From JBHELT01 sp046262935 (GTDB lineage: Bacteria > Actinomycetota > CADDZG01 > JAHWKV01), in NCBI GenBank assembly GCA_046262935.1, contig JBHELT010000029.1, positions 1 to 46,513 of the forward strand: a DNA stretch of 46,513 nucleotides. The letters run 5' to 3'. Made by a program: the position numbers and the translations under genes. How positions within the stretch are numbered: the stretch's first letter is position 1; every line of letters begins with the position of its first letter. Below the pieces are notes generated by a model that saw only the letters and a list, made by a program, of their open reading frames with translations, ran no database searches and was not told where the DNA came from. Of this stretch, positions 1-8,026 are shown piece after piece.

Positions 1-460
1 CGGATTTCGGGGTGGGGATGCGCCCTGCCATCGAAGCGACGTTGACCACCAAAGGAGTCCGGCTCTTGCGAGGTGCGGATTCGAGGAGAGACAAGAGTTC
101 GCGCGTCGTCCAGATAGGACTTATCAGATTCGTCCGGATCACACTTTCGAGCTCTTCGGAGGTTGTCTTTGCGACCAGACCCTTGCTTGCTATACCTGCG
201 TTGTTGATGAGGATGTCGATGCGGCCGGATTTTGCTTCTATCGCCCTGGCGAGGGCCCTGACCTGAGAAAGGTCAGACACATCGGTAACTACGTAGTAGT
301 GAGGATCGCCGCCGAGCTGCTCGATGAGTTCTTTCAACCGCTCCTCGCGACGGGCGACGGCGACTATGGTTGCGCCGCGAGCCGCGAGGGCGCGGGCGAT
401 CTCACGGCCGAAGCCGCTTGATGCTCCAGTAACGACGGTAACTGCTCCACTGAAATCCAT
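1..460 (-). CDS. SDR-family NAD(P)-dependent oxidoreductase (3' end cut by window edge)
   Basis: The first 153 residues of a classical short-chain dehydrogenase/reductase read from ATG at 460 off the left edge. The Rossmann glycine motif TGASSGFG lies at residues 11-18 and the structural NNAG motif at 86-89. The NVAS segment that carries the catalytic serine in this family lies near the truncated end; the YxxxK motif would be outside the window. The family carries out NAD(P)-linked oxidation or reduction of alcohols and ketones; the substrate cannot be read from this part. A TATAAC hexamer lies 9 nt before the ATG with no clear Shine-Dalgarno. It is divergent from the histidine phosphatase. 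Confidence 0.9.
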   Translation of the reverse strand, partial: MDFSGAVTVVTGASSGFGREIARALAARGATIVAVARREERLKELIEQLGGDPHYYVVTDVSDLSQVRALARAIEAKSGRIDILINNAGIASKGLVAKTTSEELESVIRTNLISPIWTTRELLSLLESAPRKSRTPLVVNVASMAGRIPTPKS

Positions 461-498
461 CACTGCACTGTTATACCCGCAGCCACCTCGTCAGGCGA

Positions 499-504
499 TA
501 CCCT
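499..504 (+). promoter_or_regulatory. -10 element of a probable leaderless transcript (gene at 511)
   Basis: TACCCT is followed by exactly 6 nt and then the ATG at 511. No purine-rich ribosome site lies between, which places the expected transcription start at the start codon. Confidence 0.5.
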
Positions 505-510
505 TGCAAG

Positions 511-1113
511 ATGAAAACCCTAGTTCACCTGGTTCGTCACGCAGAGGTCCACAATCCAAGCAACCTTTGGTACGGGCGGCTCGAAGGCTTCAAACTTTCG
601 GAACGCGGTCTTCGCCAAGCCGAGGCTCTTGGCCACTTTTTCCAAACCCGCGACGTAAAGGCGGTTTATTGCAGTCCGTTGCAGAGGGCACAGGAAACGG
701 CAAAAGCGATCTCCGGACCTTTAGGCCTCGAGTTCATGATCGACGAGTCGCTCATCGAATCGGAAACGAAACTTCAAGGAAAGCCAGGCGACATGCGACT
801 GTTCCGAAATCCACTGAACGCGCTGCATTTCATCAATCCATTCAGACCCTCTTGGGGCGAGTCATATTCGAGCATCCGACAACGCATGGGCGATGCCGTG
901 GCACGGATGCGAGAAGCACATGAGGGCCACGAGGCAGTGGCTGTATCTCACATGACCCCCGTTCTGGTCGCGCGCCTTCAGATCGAGAACGATCCGCGGC
1001 CCCCTTGGAGGGCGGGCTTGCCGTGTCGCAGGGCGTCGGTGACGACATTGGTGTTCGATGGGGCAGAACATGTCGCCACCGAGTACGAACCGGTGGGCTC
1101 ACCTATCTCGTGA
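511..1113 (+). CDS. histidine phosphatase superfamily protein (phosphoglycerate-mutase-like)
   Basis: A 200-residue single-domain protein. The N-terminal LVRHAEV is the RHG-type catalytic motif, in which the His is phosphorylated. SERGLRQAEALG is the typical following helix, CSPLQRAQETA carries the second conserved Arg, and AVSHMTPV near residue 146 holds the second catalytic His. The family removes phosphate from small metabolites such as sugar phosphates or nucleotide-derived intermediates; the substrate is not predictable here. It is probably cytoplasmic since no signal peptide is seen. The start follows a TACCCT-N6-ATG layout, suggesting a leaderless mRNA. Confidence 0.9.
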   Translation: MKTLVHLVRHAEVHNPSNLWYGRLEGFKLSERGLRQAEALGHFFQTRDVKAVYCSPLQRAQETAKAISGPLGLEFMIDESLIESETKLQGKPGDMRLFRNPLNALHFINPFRPSWGESYSSIRQRMGDAVARMREAHEGHEAVAVSHMTPVLVARLQIENDPRPPWRAGLPCRRASVTTLVFDGAEHVATEYEPVGSPIS

Positions 1114-1150
1114 CACATCCGAACGCACAGCGGGAATGGCCCTACAATCG

Positions 1151-1492
1151 ATGACGATGAGCGAAATGCGTATGGGGGGCCGAGGTTGGCCGCTCGTTCA
1201 AACCATCCAATCGGCCACCTTGACCGCCGTCGCCTTAGTGAATCATCGGGAACGGCGCCATTCGAACAGCACGGGCTCCATCATCGCGGTGACGCAGGCC
1301 ATAACAGCGGGCGCATCAGCTATCGAATTCGCCAAGACGAAACGTAGTTCGCTTGGGGCGGCAGCCTTGATAGACGTGGCGCTACTAGGGATCACTCTGT
1401 GGCTGACCAGCAAGGACAGAGCTCCCTATCTATGGGACGCGAGCCGCTCGAATGTAACCCAATTGCGTGCGGCCGAAGGCGGCGACGCTTAG
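1151..1492 (+). CDS. small hypothetical membrane-associated protein
   Basis: Not recognised. From the ATG at 1151 the product is 113 residues with a weakly hydrophobic middle and one clear hydrophobic stretch near residues 71-88 (ALIDVALLGITLWLTS) that could span the membrane. The frame opens upstream to 1058 inside the 3' end of the phosphatase gene, so the start is uncertain; MSEM at 1157 is another option. It overlaps the 3' end of the convergent beta-propeller gene by 4 nt. It could be a genuine small membrane protein or a chance frame; the length and position in the gap favour a gene only modestly. Confidence 0.45.
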   Translation: MTMSEMRMGGRGWPLVQTIQSATLTAVALVNHRERRHSNSTGSIIAVTQAITAGASAIEFAKTKRSSLGAAALIDVALLGITLWLTSKDRAPYLWDASRSNVTQLRAAEGGDA

Positions 1493-2739
1493 GGCGATCT
1501 CGGCTTCCGATTCATAAGGACCATCGCAACGATGAATGCGCCGATCACCAAGAAGACCAGCAGAACAGAACCCACGATGTTTGGCGTTGCTTTGCTGATC
1601 CGTTTGGAGTTCGGGTCGTGTTCGAACGCATAAAGGCCTTCGTGACTGAACTTGACCCCGAAATAGAAGTGCTTGTCGTCGGCGGCACCGGACAGGATGA
1701 ACCCGCCGAGGTGGTACTTCCAAACAAGGTGGCCGGTGTCGACGTCTACGCCATAGAGCCATCCAGCCCCACTGCCGATGTAGAGCGTCTTGCCGGCGAC
1801 AACTGGAAACGACTGATCGAATGTGCCGATGGTGTCGCGAAAGATCCACTTGCGTTTGCCGGTCTTGCCATCGAGTCGATAGATGTTGCCGATACGATCG
1901 GCGAGAAACACATCCCCATAAGCAACAGCCGGCGAATTTTGGGGACCGAACTTGCCCTCGACTGGGGACTTCCAAATCTGTTTACCAGTTTTCAGATCAA
2001 CTGCATACGCGAAAAGGTCGCCGCCGCCAAAAACCACTTTGTCATCAAGGATCGACGGTGAGCTGTTGTTTTCTTTTTGTTCCACCTGCCAGAGTGGAGA
2101 GCCAGAATTGACATCTAGAGCAAGTAGAAGACCCTGTTCCGAGGTCGGGTCGTTCGTCGGAACGATTAATATTCCGCTAGCCACAGCCGGCGATGAGTCA
2201 GGAATGAACGAGGTTGTGGTGGTCCAATCGACAGCTCCTGAATTTGACTTAAGACAGACGACCTCAGGTTTACTCATTGCCATACAAAGGTGGTTACCCG
2301 ATAGAACCGGGGAAGAATTCACTTGACCGTGAAGGTCAACCTTCCACTCCGTATTTCCCGTGCCGATATTTAGAGCTGCGACAATGCCCTTATCCAGAGG
2401 AACATAGGCAACCTTCCCGTCCGACGCAGGTGACGCAATGATTTGTCCCTCAGGAAATTCCGAATACCAACGCTTCCGACCGACTGATGCATCGACAGCG
2501 AGTACGCCAAATCCAGAGCTAGCAATTACAGTTCCCCCAACTGCGATTGGCCAAGTGGTGAATCGTTCCGAGGATGGTGGCTCGGCACGCCATTTGAGTC
2601 GCAGAGGCGCCCCTGGCCCATTCGCCACAAAAGACCCATGATCGGAGTCGTGCGCGATCATCGGCCAAGATGGAGCCCCTAAGCTTGAGGCCAACAAAAA
2701 GGTCGCCAAGAAGAGCGACCGCAAGAACGCCGTGCTCAA
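1489..2739 (-). CDS. PQQ-like beta-propeller repeat protein, exported and C-terminally anchored
   Basis: A 416-residue protein with an N-terminal signal peptide (residues 1-21), then about seven blades carrying the PQQ-type signature [DN]xxTGxxxW (for example IGTGNTEWKV, LKTGKQIWK, GKTGKRKWIF, VDTGHLVWK). A transmembrane helix near residues 392-412 is followed by basic residues, so the propeller is probably extracytoplasmic. Such propellers act as scaffolds (BamB-like) or, less often, dehydrogenases; no cofactor residues are evident, so a binding role is more likely. It starts with TTG in a TTGA overlap with the upstream M23/lipase stop and has a GGAGG site 4 nt before, so the two are translationally coupled and probably act together at the envelope. 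Confidence 0.85.
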   Translation of the reverse strand: MSTAFLRSLFLATFLLASSLGAPSWPMIAHDSDHGSFVANGPGAPLRLKWRAEPPSSERFTTWPIAVGGTVIASSGFGVLAVDASVGRKRWYSEFPEGQIIASPASDGKVAYVPLDKGIVAALNIGTGNTEWKVDLHGQVNSSPVLSGNHLCMAMSKPEVVCLKSNSGAVDWTTTTSFIPDSSPAVASGILIVPTNDPTSEQGLLLALDVNSGSPLWQVEQKENNSSPSILDDKVVFGGGDLFAYAVDLKTGKQIWKSPVEGKFGPQNSPAVAYGDVFLADRIGNIYRLDGKTGKRKWIFRDTIGTFDQSFPVVAGKTLYIGSGAGWLYGVDVDTGHLVWKYHLGGFILSGAADDKHFYFGVKFSHEGLYAFEHDPNSKRISKATPNIVGSVLLVFLVIGAFIVAMVLMNRKPRSP

Positions 2740-4754
2740 TGGACCTCCGTAAAATCGTCAACTGATCTGATTAGGTCCGTTTCAACAGACGAAATGAGCG
2801 GTCCCGACCCGCTATCTGCGAAGGCATCTCGGAATTGCGTGCAAGCCGCAGGAGCGTTGCTCAGGGCCGCGTAAAGTATCGACTGGGATTGGGGTGCGGC
2901 AAGGATGCCCGAATGAGCTGAAAGGGAGGCTCGAGCCGATAGACTCGCGGTGTAGTGCTTCGCCCCCGGGAGAAGTGTGCGCTGCGCAGGAACCACAAAG
3001 TCGAAACTCGCCCCGACTGTCGTGACCTTAGTTTCCCCGGGTGACCAACTAGCAGATAGTTCTCGCAAGAAAGACGAGTTCTCCCACATTTCCCTGGCGG
3101 AGGTACTGCTCGGCTTAGGTAGGGCATATCGGTCAGCAATTCCGTCAATCCGCTTGAGAATTCTCCGGCCAGAGGGACTATCAGACAACAGCGGTGCGAG
3201 TGCCGCGGCATCGGCCCCTAAGTGCGGCGTGGAAAACGTGACGAGATGATCGACTTTCGGAGAAGTCAGGCTCCCGCGGCGATAGAAGTTCGTCAGGTAG
3301 GCCTCTGCCACCAAGCCACCTTGGCTGTGAGCAACTAGGTCAATCCTTTGGTCGGGAAATTTTTCGTGAATCGAATCAATCTCGTCACTTAGGAGCTGAG
3401 CGGAGTCGCGGATCGACTTGTATGTGTCTTCGGCCGTGTATTTCGCATGCAAACGATACGGCCCCCCGCCGCCGTTATCGGCCACACCCTTGTACGAATA
3501 GTTGAAGATCTTGTCCTCCGCATAACCCAAGCGCCGAAAATCTATCCCTATAATCGGCTCAGCACGATCGATGTTCTTATCCGGCCTCAATGGTGTCGAT
3601 GAACTTATGCCGGGGATAGCAACGACGATGTTCTGGTTCGGCGCCGGGATCCTACGTCCGGACGCGAATTCCTCGGCCGTCGGGATGTGCGGTGGCTTGG
3701 CGCCGCCATGGATCGAGCATCCCACTTGTTTCACGGCCCCCTTCGTCATTGCCCGAACGAACTTCAGCAAGAACTTCGCCATATCGGCTTGCAGCGTTGA
3801 ATACCTCATCATCCGCCCAGCCAACCTGTCCAGCCGGGCAACCGCGCGGCGAGTTCTGCGGCCGCGGCCAACGATGAATCTGCGGAAGGCTCTGCCTATC
3901 GAAACATCGAATCGCCAAACCTTCTTCAACCCGCCCACGACCCCCCGTCCGACGGCCGATCCTGCACGGGCAACGTATCCACCGGCCTCAACGGCCCCCT
4001 TCGCGGCCGATGAAGCGATGCTTCCTACCGATGAGATGGCTCCACCGACGAACCCTCCTATAGCCGAGAAGGTCTTGCCGATCCAGGAACCAACCCGCAC
4101 GGGGATCGACTCCCTTGATTCTGCAGCGACCACCCCGCCACTCGCGCTGCGCTGGTTAGAGCGTCCATGCATCGAAAGACCGTTGCTGCCTCCATGAACA
4201 ACCTCAATGGGTGCCTCGCCTTTGGGCAAAGGTCCAAGCGAAATGGCGTCGGAGACATCTTTGAGATCCCTGAATAGAACCAACTCGGGATCGATGTACG
4301 CCTTGGCGAATCTCACACCGAAGTGCAAAGAGGGTTGATCCGCGCCGGGATGTCCTGCGCCGCTCGCCCCGATCCGGTCCCCGCGCGACACGGCTTGACC
4401 AACGGCGACATCTATCGCGGACAGGAATGAATAAGTCGTTTCGAGGTTCCCTTGGTGCGCGATCGTGACGAACAGTCCATCATCGGCCACCGGACCGGCG
4501 AAGGTAACTCGTCCATCGTTCGAGGCAACCACCGGCGTTCCCGCGGAAACATCGAAGTCAACACCGCGGTGGCCAGCAGAGAATGGACCTAGCGGCTGTT
4601 CGAAATGGCGAACGATCCGGGCGTCGACCGGCGCAATGAATCCCGCACTCGCCGCCGAGCATGACGCAGCACCAACGATCGCTTCACCCGCCACCAGCAG
4701 AGCAGTGACCACGAACAAACAAACCAACCGCGATTGCGGTTTGATGCCCGCCAC
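2736..4754 (-). CDS. secreted fusion: degenerate M23 (LytM-like) domain plus lipase-like alpha/beta hydrolase
   Basis: A 672-residue protein with a signal peptide (1-35). Residues 40-160 form an M23 fold: His62 and Asp66 (HRGVDF) and His144 (SLHFGV) keep the zinc-ligand pattern. The catalytic His of the usual YxHL motif is Phe110 (TYSFL), and the first His of HxH is Ser142, so it is probably inactive and may bind peptidoglycan. Residues 220-350 are Gly/Ala-rich then Arg-rich. Residues 372-640 form an alpha/beta hydrolase: oxyanion-type IPGIS near 380-384, nucleophile Ser477 in AHSQGG, probable acid Asp585 (SFDFVVP) and His614 (SAHSG). The start is GTG with GGGGG 4 nt before. A TATAGA box lies upstream with TTGATA 19 nt before it. 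Confidence 0.85.
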   Translation of the reverse strand: MAGIKPQSRLVCLFVVTALLVAGEAIVGAASCSAASAGFIAPVDARIVRHFEQPLGPFSAGHRGVDFDVSAGTPVVASNDGRVTFAGPVADDGLFVTIAHQGNLETTYSFLSAIDVAVGQAVSRGDRIGASGAGHPGADQPSLHFGVRFAKAYIDPELVLFRDLKDVSDAISLGPLPKGEAPIEVVHGGSNGLSMHGRSNQRSASGGVVAAESRESIPVRVGSWIGKTFSAIGGFVGGAISSVGSIASSAAKGAVEAGGYVARAGSAVGRGVVGGLKKVWRFDVSIGRAFRRFIVGRGRRTRRAVARLDRLAGRMMRYSTLQADMAKFLLKFVRAMTKGAVKQVGCSIHGGAKPPHIPTAEEFASGRRIPAPNQNIVVAIPGISSSTPLRPDKNIDRAEPIIGIDFRRLGYAEDKIFNYSYKGVADNGGGGPYRLHAKYTAEDTYKSIRDSAQLLSDEIDSIHEKFPDQRIDLVAHSQGGLVAEAYLTNFYRRGSLTSPKVDHLVTFSTPHLGADAAALAPLLSDSPSGRRILKRIDGIADRYALPKPSSTSAREMWENSSFLRELSASWSPGETKVTTVGASFDFVVPAQRTLLPGAKHYTASLSARASLSAHSGILAAPQSQSILYAALSNAPAACTQFRDAFADSGSGPLISSVETDLIRSVDDFTEVH

Positions 4755-4929
4755 TCAACCCCCGTCGTCGAATCTATAGGGGGAAGCTAAAGGACGATAT
4801 CAACTGGGGCCCGACAAAACGTAGGCGCATGGCCCGCAGGTCGCGAAGAAACCTGAGAGAACGGGAAGAAAGATCGCGGCAAATCCCTCGATCGCGACAC
4901 GGAAAGCAAAAGGAAACGTGCGGCCAGGG
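4755..4929. other. intergenic gap holding the promoter region of the M23/lipase operon
   Basis: These 175 bases contain no credible gene. On the minus strand TTGATA and TATAGA, 19 nt apart, precede the GTG at 4754. No convincing terminator is visible downstream of the LLM oxidoreductase gene. Confidence 0.4.
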
Positions 4930-5952
4930 CTAAACGAGAAGCGACCTCACCTCGCCAAGTTGGCTGATCACTTTCTTGGTTCGGTCGAATGAGACCCCGG
5001 GGATGAGGCTGCGCGCGATGAATTCGAAATTGGGGCCCACTTGGTCAGCAAGCGCTTTTACTTGTTCCGCAACCTGACCGACATCGCCATAGATCATTGA
5101 GCTACGGATCTTCTCTCGATCCTCGGTAGACATCGCAGGTGCTGCAGGCAACGGCCCATCGGTCGCACGCCCGAACGTGGACCCCATGTCTTGGTACTTC
5201 CAAGCCATGTTCCAGATGTGGGGCAGTAACTCATCGATCTCATCGGGTTCATCGGTAACCCAGGTTCTAAAATGCATCGCGATCGGGAACGTCGATGGGT
5301 CACGCCCTGACTTGACGATCCCCTCGTGCACTAGTTCGAGATATTTGGAAAGGTCGCCTCCGCGACTGGATGAACCGACGAATCCATCGCCTATCCGACC
5401 CGCCCGTCGAAGTGCATCGTCGGCGAACCCGCCCAGGTAGACAGGGATCGGTCGGGTCGGCTTCGGCGTTACCTTGGTCGGCTCATATTCGAATCGTTTT
5501 CCCTCGAAAGAAAAGAGGCTCGGCCCCCAAGATGCCCGCAGGATCTTGACGATCTCCGACATCTGTTTGCCCAACTGGTCCATCGATTTACCTAACCGGT
5601 CGAACTCCTCAGCTCTCCAGCCAGCTCCGAGGCCCAAGATGAAACGACCTTGAGAAATGAGGTCAACGGTTGCCGCATCCTCGGCAAGCCTGATCGGATC
5701 GTAGAGCGGAGCGAGCAAGACCGCCGTACCGATAGTCAGACGCTCGGTAAGTGCGGCCATGGCGGACGCGACCACAAGGAGCGAGGGCATGTAATCGTCA
5801 TCCCAGAAATGGTGCTCCGAGAGCCATATCGAATCGAGGCCTTCGCTTTCGCAGGTTTCAGCGAGTTCCAGCATCTGTCGATATATATCTTTGGGCGTGC
5901 GCGGATCTCCGTGAGCACGCTGACCCGTTATGAGTCCAAATCCAAGTTTCAT
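4930..5952 (-). CDS. LLM-class (luciferase-like) F420- or flavin-dependent oxidoreductase
   Basis: A 340-residue TIM-barrel protein of the bacterial luciferase superfamily. Hallmarks in order are MKLGFGL at the N-terminus, ESEGLDSIWLSEHHF near residues 36-50, LTIGTAVLLAPLYDPIRLAEDAATVD near 71-96, and GRFILGLGAGW near 102-112. Members use reduced F420 or FMN to reduce or oxygenate diverse substrates; the SEHHF segment and the phylum favour F420, but that is inference. There is no signal peptide, so it is cytoplasmic. It is divergent from the subtilase with only 21 nt between the start codons. On its side TAGGGT lies 9 nt before the ATG and overlaps the subtilase -10 box. Confidence 0.9.
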   Translation of the reverse strand: MKLGFGLITGQRAHGDPRTPKDIYRQMLELAETCESEGLDSIWLSEHHFWDDDYMPSLLVVASAMAALTERLTIGTAVLLAPLYDPIRLAEDAATVDLISQGRFILGLGAGWRAEEFDRLGKSMDQLGKQMSEIVKILRASWGPSLFSFEGKRFEYEPTKVTPKPTRPIPVYLGGFADDALRRAGRIGDGFVGSSSRGGDLSKYLELVHEGIVKSGRDPSTFPIAMHFRTWVTDEPDEIDELLPHIWNMAWKYQDMGSTFGRATDGPLPAAPAMSTEDREKIRSSMIYGDVGQVAEQVKALADQVGPNFEFIARSLIPGVSFDRTKKVISQLGEVRSLLV

Positions 5953-5960
5953 GGCGTTGC

Positions 5961-5967
5961 TACCCTA
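5961..5967. promoter_or_regulatory. shared symmetric -10 element between LLM oxidoreductase and subtilase
   Basis: TACCCTA reads TACCCT on the plus strand, 7 nt before the ATG at 5974, and TAGGGT on the minus strand, 9 nt before the ATG at 5952. The 21-nt gap has no room for separate promoters of both genes. Confidence 0.5.
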
Positions 5968-5973
5968 TCCCTC

Positions 5974-7248
5974 ATGAAGGCGCGTGTGGGGCGATACCTC
6001 ATTGTCGGTTGGATGATCTTGTCGATGACGGCGTTGCAAGCTCAGGCCGCCACATCTGACAAGTTCTTCTTCTCGCAGTGGGGACTTCAACGTGTCGGCG
6101 CCGAACCAGCCTGGGCTGCCTCACGCGGGGCCAACGTGATCATCGCCGACATCGATAGCGGCGTTGACCTGGGCCATCCCGATCTACAAGGAAAACTGCT
6201 GCCCGGCCACGACTTCGTCAACAACCCGGGCAACGCAACATGTCCTCAGGGAAACGCTCAGGACGACAACGGCCACGGCACCCTGGTCGCAGGGATCGCC
6301 GCCGCCAGAACCGACAACGGCATCGGCATCGCGGCGATCGCACCGGACGCGATGATCCTTCCATTGAAGGCGTTCGATGCCAATAGCAACGGTAAAGCGA
6401 GCGATGTCACCAAGGCGATCGACTGCGCAAGGACCGAGGCCGCCAACCGACACATGCCTTTGGTGCTGAACCTCAGTTTCGTTCAGAGCAATGGCGGCAA
6501 CATTTTCAATGACACCGGAGTGGACAATGCGATCAAGACCGCCATCGCAGCGGGGGCCGCCGCGATAGTGGCTGCGGGCAACGACAACAAGCCTCAAACC
6601 CAATACGACAACAAGCCAGTCGGAGTGCTGGTAGTTGGCGCCAGCGATAAGCAAGACGCCAGATGGTCAGGCTCGAACTACGGGCCAAACCTGGACCTGC
6701 TGGCCCCAGGCGAGTCCATCGTGTCGACATGGTGGGATCCGAACAAACAGGAATCCACCTACGGCAACGCGACGGGGACTTCGATGTCCGTGCCATTCGT
6801 TGCGGCGACCGCAGCGATGCTCATGTCGAGGGGGTTCTCGAACCTCGAGACCATCCAGAAGATAACTTCGCACGCGAAGGACCTGGGGGCCCCTGGCCGA
6901 GACGATCAAACCGGCTACGGGCTTCTTGATACTGCAGCAGCGTTAGGAGTGGCCCGCCCTTCACCGCCGCCGTCACCGCAACCGAAACCTTCACCAAGCC
7001 CAGTGCCAAGCCCCTCGCCAAGTCCGTCGCCCAGCAGGAGCCCACTAGTCTTTCCGCCTCCCAACGAGCCGCCGCCTGTGGCCCAGATCGCTGCGAGCCC
7101 TTCACCTGGATCACCTGCTGCTGCACTTGGCGCGATACGAAGATCGGTCAGATTGACACCCCTCTCAAGCGCCGCGTTAGCGATGGTGGCATTGATCATC
7201 GCCGGGCATATCGGTAGGTTTTTCGCCTTCAGATCAAACGTACGCTGA
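5974..7248 (+). CDS. S8 subtilisin-like serine protease, secreted and membrane-anchored (mycosin-like layout)
   Basis: A 424-residue protein. The signal peptide is residues 1-26 and is followed at once by the mature-type KFFFSQWGLQRVGAEPAW segment, so there is no I9 inhibitory propeptide. The catalytic triad is Asp61 (IADIDSGVD), His101 (NGHGTLVAG) and Ser270 (GTSMSVPF), with oxyanion Asn203 (AAGND). A Pro/Ser-rich linker covers roughly residues 327-375, and a transmembrane helix near 398-415 precedes a short basic tail. The start at 5974 was chosen because the signal peptide begins there and TACCCT-N7-ATG marks a leaderless start. The anchored layout resembles type VII mycosins, but no ESX genes are nearby, so a general exoprotease is more likely. 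Confidence 0.92.
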   Translation: MKARVGRYLIVGWMILSMTALQAQAATSDKFFFSQWGLQRVGAEPAWAASRGANVIIADIDSGVDLGHPDLQGKLLPGHDFVNNPGNATCPQGNAQDDNGHGTLVAGIAAARTDNGIGIAAIAPDAMILPLKAFDANSNGKASDVTKAIDCARTEAANRHMPLVLNLSFVQSNGGNIFNDTGVDNAIKTAIAAGAAAIVAAGNDNKPQTQYDNKPVGVLVVGASDKQDARWSGSNYGPNLDLLAPGESIVSTWWDPNKQESTYGNATGTSMSVPFVAATAAMLMSRGFSNLETIQKITSHAKDLGAPGRDDQTGYGLLDTAAALGVARPSPPPSPQPKPSPSPVPSPSPSPSPSRSPLVFPPPNEPPPVAQIAASPSPGSPAAALGAIRRSVRLTPLSSAALAMVALIIAGHIGRFFAFRSNVR

Positions 7249-8013
7249 CCCTGGGCCAACCTTTACGCGCTGAGCAACCTCGCCCCCGCGACACACCAGC
7301 ATCTCGCCGCGCTGCATGGCGGTCCACCCATCGGTTGTCAGAGGTACCGATGCGCAAACGATGACGCGCTCAGGCCCTTCGGCGTCGAGGTCTATCGAAT
7401 AGTCCGCATCGGAACCTTCGAAACGCGAGTTAGAGATACCGGGTTGCCGTTCCAGCACATGAAGCGTTTTGTGGCCGTCGTAATGCACGTACAGAGTTTC
7501 GCCGTCGCTGAGCAGAAAGTTGGCGCGACCGTTGCGTGAAAGTTCAGCAGCAGCCGCGGTGATGGCGTCGAGCTCTTCGTTCGGAGAGGAACACTTCGAT
7601 AAGGCGGTCAGGATGTAATGAAACGCCGCCTCTGAGTCGGTCTCGCCCGCCGCCACAAAGTCTCCCCGCGGAAGGAACTCGATGTTGTTGATGGTCCCGT
7701 TGTGAGCGAACAACCAGCTCTTGTTGTTCAACTCCTGGACGAACGGATGGGTGTTGTGTAGAGAGATGTTGCCGATCGTTGCGGCGCGTACGTGGACCAG
7801 GAATGTTGAACTCGTGGGTGGATCGTCTTGAAGCTGCATGGCGAGGTCACTTTGATCTGCCCTGACTGGCTCTTTCACGACGTGAGCCTTCGTGCCCTCG
7901 TACCAGCCCACCCCCCAACCCGATACATTATCGGCCGCGCGCGGCCTGAATGCCTTTAAGTAGAGTCCCAACTTCGCCGCAGGGCTGACCGATATACCAA
8001 GAAGTTCGCACAC
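7234..8013 (-). CDS. class II glutamine amidotransferase (YafJ/EgtC-like)
   Basis: A 259-residue Ntn hydrolase. The start GTG codes Met, followed by Cys2, the nucleophile that becomes N-terminal after Met removal (MCELLGIS). Other glutaminase motifs are GWGVGWY near residues 32-38, HVRAAT near 73-78, HNTHPF near 86-91, FAHNGTI near 103-109 and GETDSEA near 123-129. The family hydrolyses glutamine or gamma-glutamyl amides; EgtC acts in ergothioneine synthesis, but no egt genes are present, so I do not assign that role. TAATCT-N7-GTG indicates a leaderless start. Its 3' end overlaps the convergent subtilase by 15 nt. Confidence 0.9.
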   Translation of the reverse strand: MCELLGISVSPAAKLGLYLKAFRPRAADNVSGWGVGWYEGTKAHVVKEPVRADQSDLAMQLQDDPPTSSTFLVHVRAATIGNISLHNTHPFVQELNNKSWLFAHNGTINNIEFLPRGDFVAAGETDSEAAFHYILTALSKCSSPNEELDAITAAAAELSRNGRANFLLSDGETLYVHYDGHKTLHVLERQPGISNSRFEGSDADYSIDLDAEGPERVIVCASVPLTTDGWTAMQRGEMLVCRGGEVAQRVKVGPGSAYV

Positions 8014-8020
8014 CTAATTG

Positions 8021-8026
8021 AGATTA
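8021..8026 (-). promoter_or_regulatory. -10 element, leaderless start of the amidotransferase gene
   Basis: TAATCT on the minus strand is followed by 7 nt and the GTG at 8013, with no Shine-Dalgarno. Confidence 0.5.

Noticed and set aside
3571..4197. 208-codon frame on the plus strand
   Set aside because: Antisense to the M23/lipase fusion; low-complexity Pro/Arg/Thr product with no motif.
6961..7060. Repetitive CCTTCACCAAGC-like tract
   Set aside because: It encodes the Pro/Ser linker of the subtilase and is not an independent repeat array.
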